From: MWBF01 sp040772005
Lineage (GTDB): Bacteria > Chloroflexota > Anaerolineae > CG2-30-64-16
Direction: 5' to 3'
Length of the DNA: 64,000 nt
Assembly: GCA_040772005.1 (NCBI GenBank)
Contig: JAXGYZ010000002.1
Location: 558,001 to 622,000, forward strand
Part shown: positions 1-8,675 of the stretch, in pieces
Layout of the letters: every line of letters starts with the position of its first letter
Numbering within the stretch: position 1 is the stretch's first letter
Program-made: the position numbers and the translations under genes
The notes under the pieces: generated by a model
What the model was told of the DNA's origin: nothing
Database searches by the model: none
What the model saw: only the letters and a program-made list of their open reading frames with translations

Positions 1-864
1 GTTGACTCCGACGGCGACCCGACCACGCACGATGCCGCGGTGATACTGGGTGCAGGCGAGAGCACCACGATAGTGGACTTCGGGTTCACGATTGTCTCCA
101 GCTACACGATCACCAAGACACTGACGAGCGCGAATCCGGCGCGGCTGGGCGAGGAGATCACGTTCAGCATCACGATCGTGAACACCGGCGATACGTGGCT
201 TTCGACGCTGCCGCTGCAAGACGTCTATAACAACGCCTACCTGACCTACGGCTTCGGCGGCACGTTTGCCACGCCGGACACGGTGGACCATGTCAACGAC
301 GGCGTGCTGGACTGGACGGACCTGACGGCCGCGGCGCCCTACGGGTTCGGCGCGGACATCGCACCCGGCGAAACGAAGGTCGTGCAGATCAGCTTCACGG
401 CGCGGGCCGACACGAGCGCACTGCCCGGCAGCGAGGTCGTCAACAGCGTCACCGTGACGAACGCCGTGGCTGACCCGGACGGACCGGCCGGCCCGCTGCC
501 GCCGCTGGCGCCGCTGACGCCGCAGACTGAGGAAGAACCGGTCAGCATCTACACGCCGACCGGCCTCGTGCTCGAATGGTTCGACGCAGCGATGACGGAT
601 GGCGCGATGCTGGTGAACTGGCGCACGGCCAGCGAGGCCGAGGTCATCGGGTTCAACGTCCTGCGCCGGGCGGAGGCAGACGCCAAGTTCGCGCCGGTCA
701 ACGCCGAGTTGATCCTGGCCCAGTTCGCCGGGCAGGAAAGCGGCGGCGTCTATACGTTCCAGGATGCCGGACTGGCGTCCGGCAGCTACATCTATCAACT
801 GGAAGGCATCCGGCTGGACGGCAGCGCCGATGTGTTCGGTGAAGTGACCGTGACCGTGCCGTAA
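1..864 (+). CDS. SdrD_B/DUF11 surface protein, C-terminal part (5' end outside window)
   Basis: The frame is open from base 1, so the start lies upstream of the window. The first ~30 residues end in VDFGF, the typical end of an SdrD B-like (collagen-binding B-type) beta-sandwich. A DUF11-type repeat follows (about residues 35-150 of the visible part) with the usual ITKTLTSANPARLGEEITF opening. The last ~100 residues (about 553-861 in DNA) form a module with the pattern W-x-TA-x-E-x(2)-I-x-GFNVLR, then NAE-x-I, then LDG. The same module closes the proteins at 1082-5644 and 5854-8646. The protein is presumably exported, but its signal peptide is not visible. No catalytic residues are seen, so an adhesive or structural role is inferred. 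The stop is TAA at 862-864. Confidence 0.85.
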   Translation, partial: VDSDGDPTTHDAAVILGAGESTTIVDFGFTIVSSYTITKTLTSANPARLGEEITFSITIVNTGDTWLSTLPLQDVYNNAYLTYGFGGTFATPDTVDHVNDGVLDWTDLTAAAPYGFGADIAPGETKVVQISFTARADTSALPGSEVVNSVTVTNAVADPDGPAGPLPPLAPLTPQTEEEPVSIYTPTGLVLEWFDAAMTDGAMLVNWRTASEAEVIGFNVLRRAEADAKFAPVNAELILAQFAGQESGGVYTFQDAGLASGSYIYQLEGIRLDGSADVFGEVTVTVP

Positions 865-894
865 GGCACACAGCCAAACCGGAGCGCAGACAGA

Positions 895-943
895 TGCAAG
901 ACCTGCCCCGACGAACTTGCGGTACGGAAAGGCAGGTCTTGCA
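895..943 (+). terminator. Hairpin after the first surface-protein gene, possible terminator
   Basis: Perfect 13-bp inverted repeat (TGCAAGACCTGCC at 895-907 and its complement at 931-943) with a 23-nt loop, 30 bp after the stop at 864. No T-run follows, so intrinsic termination is only possible. It may instead protect mRNA 3' ends. Confidence 0.35.
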
Positions 944-1003
944 CCGCCCCCTGAACACAAGGAGGTGAAAGGCATCATAACACAGAGACGGCGCGAGGAG
1001 TAC

Positions 1004-1030
1004 CCGGCCCGTGATGATACCTCGGGCCGG
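1004..1030 (+). promoter_or_regulatory. Leader hairpin upstream of the 1520-residue surface protein
   Basis: Perfect 8-bp arms CCGGCCCG (1004-1011) and CGGGCCGG (1023-1030) around an 11-nt loop, ending 36 bp before the Shine-Dalgarno GGAGGAG (1067-1073). A structured 5' leader is plausible. I do not recognise a riboswitch class, and no convincing promoter is seen in 865-1081. Confidence 0.35.
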
Positions 1031-1081
1031 ACCGAGGCGGAACGTATTGAAGGTTTTTAGTTCATTGGAGGAGACCATCAC

Positions 1082-4000
1082 ATGCAATCTGTAAAGTTAC
1101 CCCGGAATCTGCGCAAGCTCATGGCCGTTGCCGGCCTGGCGCTTGTGCTGCTGCTGGCGCTGACCGGTATGGCCTTTGCCGCACCGGAAGCGCCCTATCA
1201 CAGCGTCGCCCAGGTCGCGCTGATCGACCGGGCCGCGGCCCCCAGCGCGCCGATGGGCAAGTCGACCATCGGCGACTACGTCTGGCACGACGCCAATGCC
1301 GACGGCAACCAGGATCTGGGCGAAGTCGGCATCGACGGCGTCATCGTCAACCTGTACCTGGACAGCAACTTCAACGGCGTAATCGACCCGGGCGAATACG
1401 TTTCGTCCATGCCCACCGGCGACGATCCGGATACACCCGGCACGCAGCAGGGCTGGTACGCGTTCGACGTCACCGCGGCGGGCAACCAGTACATCGTCGA
1501 GATCGATCCGGCCAACTTCGCCCCCGGCGGCGCGCTGGACAACTACGTCCTGACGAGCACGGTGAGCTACCCGCACGCGTGGGTGGTGCCGCTGCCCGGC
1601 CTGATCGAGACCTATCTCGATGCGGACTTCGGCTACGCGCTGACCGGCGTGGAAGTGACCAAGGACCCGCCGACGCAGACCCTGCTGGCGGGCAGCACGG
1701 CCACCTTCACGGTCATCGTGCGGAACACCGGCGAAGTCTACCTGTCGAACATCGTGCTTGCGGACATCGTCCCGGGTGCGGTCTGCGTGCCTGCGGTCAT
1801 CCCCGGCCCGCTCGCGCCCGGCGCGACGGCCAGTGCGGTTTGCACCGTAACGAACGTGCAGGCACCATTGATCAACTACGTGGACGCGACCGGCACCTCG
1901 ACCGATTCGGGCGGCACGGAGCTCCCCGGCGACACCACCCAGACGGACACCAGCAACCCGGCTGAAGTCCTGTTGGCTGCGCCGGCCATCGACGTGGAGA
2001 AGTATGTGTCGATCGACGGCGGGTTGACGTGGGTGGATGCGGACACGGTGACCGGGCCGTACTTGAACACCGGCATCCAGCCGCAGTTCCAGTTCGTCGT
2101 CACGAACGTCGGCAACGTGGCGTTGAGCAACATCACGCTGACCGACAGCGATTTCTCGCTGGCGGGCTGCACTGTCCCGCCGACGCTGGCAGTGGGCGGT
2201 TCCTTCTCGTGCACGATCACTGCGAGCTGGTTGAGCGGCCAGCACACCGACACGGCGACGGCCACGGGCCAATACACCGATAGCAGCAACGTCACCGCAA
2301 CGGTTTCGGATACCGACGATGCGAACTACTACGGGTCGGACCCGGAGATCGACGTGGAGAAGTATGTGTCGATCGACGGCGGGGTGACCTGGGTGGATGC
2401 GGACAGCGTGACGGGGCCGTACCTGAACGGGGCGACGGTCGCGCCGCAGTTCAAGATCGTGGTGACGAACACGGGGAACGTGCCGCTGACGAACGTGGAC
2501 GTGACGGACAGCGTGTACGGCACGATCAGCCTGGACGGGACGTTGGCGGTGGGGGCGAGCGCGGAGTACTTCGTGACGGGGACGTGGGCTGCGGGGCAGC
2601 ACACCAACGTGGCGACGGCGAGCGGCGAGTACACCGACGACAACGGCAACACCGAGCCGGACACCGACACGGATGCGGCGAACTACTACGGGTCGGACCC
2701 GGAGATCGACGTGGAGAAGTATGTGTCGATCGACGGCGGGGTGACCTGGGTGGATGCGGACAGCGTGACGGGGCCGTACCTGAACGGGGCGACGGTCGCG
2801 CCGCAGTTCAAGATCGTGGTGACGAACACGGGGAACGTGCCGCTGACGAACGTGGACGTGACGGACAGCGTGTACGGCACGATCAGCCTGGACGGGACGT
2901 TGGCGGTGGGGGCGAGCGCGGAGTACTTCGTGACGGGGACGTGGGCTGCGGGGCAGCACACCAACGTGGCGACGGCGAGCGGCGAGTACACCGACGACAA
3001 CGGCAACACCGAGCCGGACACCGACACGGATGCGGCGAACTACTACGGGTCGGACCCGGAGATCGACGTGGAGAAGTATGTGTCGATCGACGGCGGGGTG
3101 ACCTGGGTGGATGCGGACAGCGTGACGGGGCCGTACCTGAACGGGGCGACGGTCGCGCCGCAGTTCAAGATCGTGGTGACGAACACGGGGAACGTGCCGC
3201 TGACGAACGTGGACGTGACGGACAGCGTGTACGGCACGATCAGCCTGGACGGGACGTTGGCGGTGGGGGCGAGCGCGGAGTACTTCGTGACGGGGACGTG
3301 GGCTGCGGGGCAGCACACCAACGTGGCGACGGCGAGCGGCGAGTACACCGACGACAACGGCAACACCGAGCCGGACACCGACACGGATGCGGCGAACTAC
3401 TACGGGTCGGACCCGGAGATCGACGTGGAGAAGTATGTGTCGATCGACGGCGGGGTGACCTGGGTGGATGCGGACAGCGTGACGGGGCCGTACCTGAACG
3501 GGGCGACGGTCGCGCCGCAGTTCAAGATCGTGGTGACGAACACGGGGAACGTGCCGCTGACGAACGTGGACGTGACGGACAGCGTGTACGGCACGATCAG
3601 CCTGGACGGGACGTTGGCGGTGGGGGCGAGCGCGGAGTACTTCGTGACGGGGACGTGGGCTGCGGGGCAGCACACCAACGTGGCGACGGCGAGCGGCGAG
3701 TACACCGACGACAACGGCAACACCGAGCCGGACACCGACACGGATGCGGCGAACTACTACGGGTCGGACCCGGAGATCGACGTGGAGAAGTATGTGTCGA
3801 TCGACGGCGGGGTGACCTGGGTGGATGCGGACAGCGTGACGGGGCCGTACCTGAACGGGGCGACGGTCGCGCCGCAGTTCAAGATCGTGGTGACGAACAC
3901 GGGGAACGTGCCGCTGACGAACGTGGACGTGACGGACAGCGTGTACGGCACGATCAGCCTGGACGGGACGTTGGCGGTGGGGGCGAGCGCGGAGTACTTC

Positions 4001-5644
4001 GTGACGGGGACGTGGGCTGCGGGGCAGCACACCAACGTGGCGACGGCGAGCGGCGAGTACACCGACGACAACGGGAACACCGAGCCGGACACCGACACGG
4101 ATGCGGCGAACTACTACGGGTCGGACCCGGCGATCGACGTGGAGAAGTACGTCTGGGACGGCACGACCTGGCAGGATGCCGATGTTGCGCCCGGCCCGAC
4201 GCTGCTGACCGGCACCAATCCGCAGTTCCAGTTCGTCGTGACGAACACGGGGAATGTGACGTTGAGCAACATCACGCTGACCGACAGCGACTTCTCGCTG
4301 GCGGCCTGCGCGATCCCAGCCACGCTGGCCCCGGGTGCATCCTTCACCTGCACCATCACGGCGACCTGGGCGCCGGGCCAGCATACCAACACGGCGACGG
4401 CGAGCGGAACGTACACCGACGGCAACGGCAACACGGAGCCTGCCACGGACACGGACGATGCCAACTATCTCGGCGCGGCCAGCAGCTTCGGCGACCTGGT
4501 GTGGTGGGATGTGAACGGCAACGGCGTGCAGGATGCGGGCGAGCCCGGCATCCCCGGCGTGACCATCGACCTGTTCGGCTACCCGTCGGTGACGACCGAT
4601 GCGAACGGCGCTTACACCTTTACCAACCTGCCGGGCGGCAGCTACGTTCCAGACATCAATGCAACACAGTTCGCGCCTGGCGGCCCGCTGGCCGGCTTCA
4701 CTCTGAGTCCCGCGTTCCAGGGTGGCAATACTGCGCTGGATTCGAACGGCGTGACGGACGGCGCGGGCGGCGTGCAGGCGACAGTCAATCTGCCAGCCAG
4801 CACGAGCAACCCGACCATCGACTTCGGCTTCGTGAAGCCCACCAGCTACACGCTGACCAAGGTCGCGATGCAGACGGAGGCGGTGCGGGTCGGTGATCCG
4901 GTGCAGTTCAAGATCACCATCCATAACACCGGCCAGACCTACATCAGCGTCCTGCCGCTGGTCGACTCGTTCGACCCAACTTACCTGAGCTTCGTCAGCG
5001 CGACCTTCAACGCCGATCCGACCGTGGTCCCGCCCGACTCGATTGTACCTGGCGTGCCTGCGGTTCTCCCCGGTCCCCCAATCACCGGAACTCCCACTAC
5101 CCTTACCTGGAATGATCTCACGGGTGTGGGGATGCTGGCCCCGGACAGCTTCTTCGACGTGTACGTCAACTTCATCACGCTGGCGGACACGACGGCGCTG
5201 CTGCCGGACGGCGAGACCATCAACACCGCCACGGTGCTGAAGGACAACACGCGGGTCGATCCCGACGGACCGGGCGGCGTGCCTGAGGCCGTGCCGCCGA
5301 CGAACGACCTGACCTCCTCGGATGGCGTCATGGCGATCCAGCCGACCGGCCTGGCCCTGGCCAGCGCTATGGTGACGGCGATGGCTGACGGTGTGCAGGT
5401 GGCCTGGGAGACCGCGGACGAGTCCGCGATCCTCGGCTTCAATGTCCTGCGGGACGGCGTGGCCGTGAATGCGGAGTTCATCCTGGCCGGTGCATCGGGC
5501 ACGAGCACCGGCGGGGCGTATAGCTTCCTGGATGCTGGCGCCTTCGGCGCTGGGGCCTTCGGCGCTGGGGCCTCCGGCGCCGGGGCCTATGCGCTCGAGG
5601 TGATCAAGCTTGACGGTTCCGTCGAAGTGATCGCCCTCAACTAG
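1082..5644 (+). CDS. Giant secreted SdrD_B/DUF11 repeat protein
   Basis: 1520 residues; the start is fixed by Shine-Dalgarno GGAGGAG at 1067-1073. The signal peptide spans residues 1-34 (basic start, long Leu/Ala core, AFA-A cleavage site). Domains in order: SdrD_B (61-190), a DUF11-like repeat (190-300), a divergent copy of the main repeat (301-416), five practically identical 119-residue repeats (417-1011) opening with EIDVEKYVSIDGG, a last divergent repeat (1012-1135), a second SdrD_B (1135-1250) ending in IDFGF, a DUF11-like domain (1250-1410), and the C-terminal GFNVLR module shared with two neighbours (1418-1520). A short Gly-Ala-Phe/Ser tandem (about 1485-1505, ~15-bp DNA period) interrupts that module. 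It is a likely stalk or adhesin on the cell surface. No LPXTG motif or C-terminal membrane helix is present, so the shared module is the only visible candidate for retention. Confidence 0.9.
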   Translation: MQSVKLPRNLRKLMAVAGLALVLLLALTGMAFAAPEAPYHSVAQVALIDRAAAPSAPMGKSTIGDYVWHDANADGNQDLGEVGIDGVIVNLYLDSNFNGVIDPGEYVSSMPTGDDPDTPGTQQGWYAFDVTAAGNQYIVEIDPANFAPGGALDNYVLTSTVSYPHAWVVPLPGLIETYLDADFGYALTGVEVTKDPPTQTLLAGSTATFTVIVRNTGEVYLSNIVLADIVPGAVCVPAVIPGPLAPGATASAVCTVTNVQAPLINYVDATGTSTDSGGTELPGDTTQTDTSNPAEVLLAAPAIDVEKYVSIDGGLTWVDADTVTGPYLNTGIQPQFQFVVTNVGNVALSNITLTDSDFSLAGCTVPPTLAVGGSFSCTITASWLSGQHTDTATATGQYTDSSNVTATVSDTDDANYYGSDPEIDVEKYVSIDGGVTWVDADSVTGPYLNGATVAPQFKIVVTNTGNVPLTNVDVTDSVYGTISLDGTLAVGASAEYFVTGTWAAGQHTNVATASGEYTDDNGNTEPDTDTDAANYYGSDPEIDVEKYVSIDGGVTWVDADSVTGPYLNGATVAPQFKIVVTNTGNVPLTNVDVTDSVYGTISLDGTLAVGASAEYFVTGTWAAGQHTNVATASGEYTDDNGNTEPDTDTDAANYYGSDPEIDVEKYVSIDGGVTWVDADSVTGPYLNGATVAPQFKIVVTNTGNVPLTNVDVTDSVYGTISLDGTLAVGASAEYFVTGTWAAGQHTNVATASGEYTDDNGNTEPDTDTDAANYYGSDPEIDVEKYVSIDGGVTWVDADSVTGPYLNGATVAPQFKIVVTNTGNVPLTNVDVTDSVYGTISLDGTLAVGASAEYFVTGTWAAGQHTNVATASGEYTDDNGNTEPDTDTDAANYYGSDPEIDVEKYVSIDGGVTWVDADSVTGPYLNGATVAPQFKIVVTNTGNVPLTNVDVTDSVYGTISLDGTLAVGASAEYFVTGTWAAGQHTNVATASGEYTDDNGNTEPDTDTDAANYYGSDPAIDVEKYVWDGTTWQDADVAPGPTLLTGTNPQFQFVVTNTGNVTLSNITLTDSDFSLAACAIPATLAPGASFTCTITATWAPGQHTNTATASGTYTDGNGNTEPATDTDDANYLGAASSFGDLVWWDVNGNGVQDAGEPGIPGVTIDLFGYPSVTTDANGAYTFTNLPGGSYVPDINATQFAPGGPLAGFTLSPAFQGGNTALDSNGVTDGAGGVQATVNLPASTSNPTIDFGFVKPTSYTLTKVAMQTEAVRVGDPVQFKITIHNTGQTYISVLPLVDSFDPTYLSFVSATFNADPTVVPPDSIVPGVPAVLPGPPITGTPTTLTWNDLTGVGMLAPDSFFDVYVNFITLADTTALLPDGETINTATVLKDNTRVDPDGPGGVPEAVPPTNDLTSSDGVMAIQPTGLALASAMVTAMADGVQVAWETADESAILGFNVLRDGVAVNAEFILAGASGTSTGGAYSFLDAGAFGAGAFGAGASGAGAYALEVIKLDGSVEVIALN
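2331..4115 (+). repeat. Five tandem 357-bp coding repeats
   Basis: Units start at 2331, 2688, 3045, 3402 and 3759, and a sixth diverges from about 4130 onward. Each encodes 119 residues. By eye the copies are identical at the DNA level, apart from a CGGCAAC to CGGGAAC change near 4070 in the fifth copy. Third positions are strongly G-rich compared with the flanking divergent copies. This indicates very recent expansion or gene conversion. The copy number could be mis-assembled. Confidence 0.95.
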
Positions 5645-5661
5645 GAGTCGCCTTTGGCACA

Positions 5662-5692
5662 GGCCATGAGGGTCCTGGCAACCCTCATGGCC
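5662..5692 (+). terminator. Hairpin after the giant surface-protein gene
   Basis: Perfect 12-bp arms GGCCATGAGGGT (5662-5673) and ACCCTCATGGCC (5681-5692) with a 7-nt loop, 17 bp after the stop. No T-run follows, so it is either a terminator of the GC-rich type or a 3' stabiliser. Confidence 0.5.
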
Positions 5693-5705
5693 CCAGCATA
5701 TACGT

Positions 5706-5757
5706 TGTGGGGTCCGCATCGCGGTCGCATAGCGACCGTCAGGATGCGGACTCCACA
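5706..5757. repeat. Nested palindrome (GGAGTCCGCATC family)
   Basis: Outer arms 5706-5720 and 5743-5757 pair over 15 bp with one mismatch. An inner GGTCGC/GCGACC stem sits inside, giving a cruciform-like unit. Its GATGCGGACTCC arm resembles the arms of the palindrome at 16923-17000 (GATGCGGAACTCC). Confidence 0.6.
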
Positions 5758-5853
5758 AGGCTTTACAGATCATGGGCGCGGCGGCCGCGGGCAAAGGCCC
5801 TGCGCGCCGGCCCTGCGGATAGAATGATACGATATTGAGCAAGGGGCGTTAAG

Positions 5854-8646
5854 ATGCAAGCGAGACCTGGGCGGGCCATCCGGGGGTGGCTCATCATGGT
5901 GATGTTGGTCCTGCTGGGAAGCCTGGCGCCGGCTGCGCCGCGGGCTGCCGCGCAGGTGACGGCGAGCCCGGCAGCTTTTGCACTGCCGTGGACACCGCCG
6001 GCGCCGGGCTATCGCGTCAAGGTAGACGCGGACGGGCTGTATGCGCTGAGCTACACGGCTCTCTCCACGGCGGGCCTGCCCGTTGCCACGCTGGACCCGC
6101 GCTCCCTGCGCATGTACTTCATGGGCACGGAAATTCCCATCCGCGTGACCGGCGAGGATGACGGGGTCTTCGACGCTTCGGATGTGGTGCTGTTCTACGG
6201 CCGCGGCGTGGATTCGCTGTTCCTGGACGGCGTCCTGCCGACCAACAAATATACGGCGTCCACCGTCTACTGGCTGACCTACGGCTGTGCGGCGGGGCCG
6301 TGCGCAGGCCCGTATGGCCTGCGGATGACCGATGTGGACGGCTCGGGCAGCGGGAGCACGCCGCCCGACTTCGTGCATCGCGAGCGCCAGTGGCGCAGCC
6401 GGAACTACCTGTCGGCATATCCCTTCGAGCACGATGCGGACCACTGGTTCGACGACCAACTGACGAGCTTCGCCAACCTGGATCGCACTTTTCGCGCGAC
6501 CAACCTGTCGGCCAGCTCCGCGCCCGCCACGCTCAACCTGCGGCTGCTGGGCTACGGGTCGACCCAGCCCGAGCATCACCTGCGCGTGTGGGTGAATCCT
6601 GCGCTCAACCCGACCCCGATCATCGATGGGTCTCCCGGCTGGACCGGCTTCGATATCTATACCACGTCCGTCCAGGTGCCGCGCAGCTACCTGATCGAGG
6701 GAAACAACACGATTCGCTACCGGCTTGTCGTCACTTCCGGCAGCGACTTTGCATATCCGGACTGGTACGACTTCTTCTATTACGACCGGTACGTGGCGGA
6801 AAGCAATCTCCTGGACTTCAACAACGCAGACGCCGGGACCTGGCGCTATGACGTCAGCAACTTCACGACCTCGGACGTCGAGGTGTATGATGTCACCGAC
6901 CCGTTTGCGCCGCAGCGTTTCATCAATACGACCATCACCCCGGCCGGCGCGACTTTCAGCGTCGGCTTCGGAGACACGGCTGCGGGGCCCAGGAAATACC
7001 TGGCGCTGACCGCGGCCGCACGCAGGACGACGGCGATCATCGAGCCCGCGACTTTCCTGGCATCGCCTTACCGGCCCGGCAACCTGCTCGATTCGGCCAA
7101 CGCGGCGGACTACATCATCATCACGCCCCGCGACTTCTGGGGCCAGGGCGACACGGAGCCCTTTACCCTGGCGAATGCCCTGGCCGACTACCGCGCGTAT
7201 GACTTCCGGGTGGCGTTGGTCGACGTGCAGCAGATTTACGACCAGTTCAACGGCGGCATGATGTCGGCGGAGTCCATCCGCGATTTCCTGGCCTATGCCC
7301 ACGCGAACTGGACCGGAGCCGGGGACCCCAACGTCAAGGCGCCTGCTTACGTCCTGCTCATGGGCGACGGCACCAACGACATGCGCAAGTACCGCTCGTC
7401 GTACAATACGTATATCCCGCCTTTCCTTTACCTGGCGGATCCGGACATGGGCGAGACGGCCGCGGACAACCGGTTCGTCACCTTCATCGGCAATGACAGC
7501 TTTCCGGACATGCACCTGGGCCGGTTCCCGGTCAATAACGTGACGGAAGCACAGGCGATGATCAACAAGGTCATCTATTATGAGGTTGCCTGCCACTGCA
7601 ACGATACATGGAACAAGCACACGCTCTTCCTGGCGGACGACCTGGAGGGCGGCGGCGGCAACTTTTACTATTACTCGGACTTGATTGCCGATGGCTACGT
7701 CGATGCGCCGGCGAACACGATCAAGCTGCTCCCGGAGGACTTTACGGTCCAGAAGGAATACCTGGGCATGACGTGCGATCTCGGCAATCCGGCGGATGCT
7801 GCGCAGTGCCGGGCGAACACGGTCAATGCGTTGAACACGACCGGCGCCCTGTTTGTCAGTTTCGTCGGACATGCGACGCAGCAATACTGGGCCGTGGAGC
7901 ACATGTTTGACAGCAATGCGAGCGCCCTGCTGACGAACGGGCCGTGCCTGCCCATCATGCTGCCGATGACGTGCTACGAGGGCTCGTTCCAGGACTACCG
8001 GTATGCATCCGTGATGAGCGAGACGGTTGTGCGCCAGCCGGTCAGCGGCGCGGTGGCGAGCTTTGCGCCGACGGGCTTTGGCCTGGTGACGGGCCACGAT
8101 TATCTGGAGGAAGGCCTGATGCTGGCGTGGTTCCACGAAGGCATCAACCGCCTGGGCGATGCCACCACGTATGCGAAGCAATACCTGGTGGACAATTCGG
8201 GCGGGCAGTACCTGGACCTGCTCGATACCTTCGGCCTGCTGGGCGATCCGGCCCTGCAGGTCAAGACGCCGGATGTCTGCCTGATCCCGACGGCGGTTAC
8301 GATGAACGGGTTTGCCGCGGAGCCCGCGGAGGGCGGCGCACAGGTCACCTGGCAGACCGCGGACGAGTCGAACATCCTGGGGTTCAACGTGCTGCGCCGC
8401 GACACAGACTTCAGCCGCGAGGGCAGCGCCGGCGCATACAGCGCGGTCAATGCCGAGCTCATTCCGGCGGCCTATATGGGGCTGCCCCAGGGCAGCAGCT
8501 ACAGCTACCTGGACCTGGACGTCCGACCGGGGGAGACGTACCAGTACCAGATCGAAATCATCAAGCTCGATGGCGCCAGCGAGTTCTACGGCTCCCGCGA
8601 ATTCGGGACGGTGGGGCTGCAACTGGTCGAGCCGCAGACGCAGTAA
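5854..8646 (+). CDS. Secreted gingipain-family (C25) cysteine peptidase with shared C-terminal module
   Basis: 930 residues; ATG at 5854 with AAGGGG at 5841-5846. The signal peptide covers residues 1-35. Near residue 50 comes a PGYRVKVDADGLYALSY segment and then a FDASDVVLFYGRG block, the layout I know from the PorU branch of family C25. The peptidase domain spans about 417-805. The catalytic His is H673 (VGHA) and the nucleophile C707 (MTCYEG), 34 residues apart, as expected for gingipains. Residues ~812-925 are the GFNVLR module also found at the ends of the proteins at 1-864 and 1082-5644. It probably acts outside the cytoplasm, cleaving surface or environmental proteins, or processing its neighbours (inference). 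It is followed by a second C25 gene 29 bp downstream, suggesting one transcript. Confidence 0.88.
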   Translation: MQARPGRAIRGWLIMVMLVLLGSLAPAAPRAAAQVTASPAAFALPWTPPAPGYRVKVDADGLYALSYTALSTAGLPVATLDPRSLRMYFMGTEIPIRVTGEDDGVFDASDVVLFYGRGVDSLFLDGVLPTNKYTASTVYWLTYGCAAGPCAGPYGLRMTDVDGSGSGSTPPDFVHRERQWRSRNYLSAYPFEHDADHWFDDQLTSFANLDRTFRATNLSASSAPATLNLRLLGYGSTQPEHHLRVWVNPALNPTPIIDGSPGWTGFDIYTTSVQVPRSYLIEGNNTIRYRLVVTSGSDFAYPDWYDFFYYDRYVAESNLLDFNNADAGTWRYDVSNFTTSDVEVYDVTDPFAPQRFINTTITPAGATFSVGFGDTAAGPRKYLALTAAARRTTAIIEPATFLASPYRPGNLLDSANAADYIIITPRDFWGQGDTEPFTLANALADYRAYDFRVALVDVQQIYDQFNGGMMSAESIRDFLAYAHANWTGAGDPNVKAPAYVLLMGDGTNDMRKYRSSYNTYIPPFLYLADPDMGETAADNRFVTFIGNDSFPDMHLGRFPVNNVTEAQAMINKVIYYEVACHCNDTWNKHTLFLADDLEGGGGNFYYYSDLIADGYVDAPANTIKLLPEDFTVQKEYLGMTCDLGNPADAAQCRANTVNALNTTGALFVSFVGHATQQYWAVEHMFDSNASALLTNGPCLPIMLPMTCYEGSFQDYRYASVMSETVVRQPVSGAVASFAPTGFGLVTGHDYLEEGLMLAWFHEGINRLGDATTYAKQYLVDNSGGQYLDLLDTFGLLGDPALQVKTPDVCLIPTAVTMNGFAAEPAEGGAQVTWQTADESNILGFNVLRRDTDFSREGSAGAYSAVNAELIPAAYMGLPQGSSYSYLDLDVRPGETYQYQIEIIKLDGASEFYGSREFGTVGLQLVEPQTQ

Positions 8647-8675
8647 AGAAATCCACATCAGGGAGGTAACGCCTC

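Noticed and set aside
2331..4115. Regular 357-bp tandem repeats as a possible CRISPR or satellite
   Set aside because: The units are long, contiguous, in frame and have no spacers. They encode protein repeats.
2584..4896. 770-codon plus-strand frame inside the repeat gene
   Set aside because: An out-of-frame reading of the same tandem repeats, Gly/Arg/Asp low complexity, no ribosome-binding site.
1097..5842. 1581-codon open frame on the minus strand opposite the giant surface protein
   Set aside because: It mirrors the plus-strand gene, is extremely rich in Arg/Val/His, has no domain, and repeats with the 357-bp unit. It is a high-GC antisense shadow.
5770..8658. 962-codon minus-strand frame opposite the first C25 peptidase
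   Set aside because: Arg/Ala/Val-rich with no recognisable domain. The plus frame has a signal peptide and catalytic residues.
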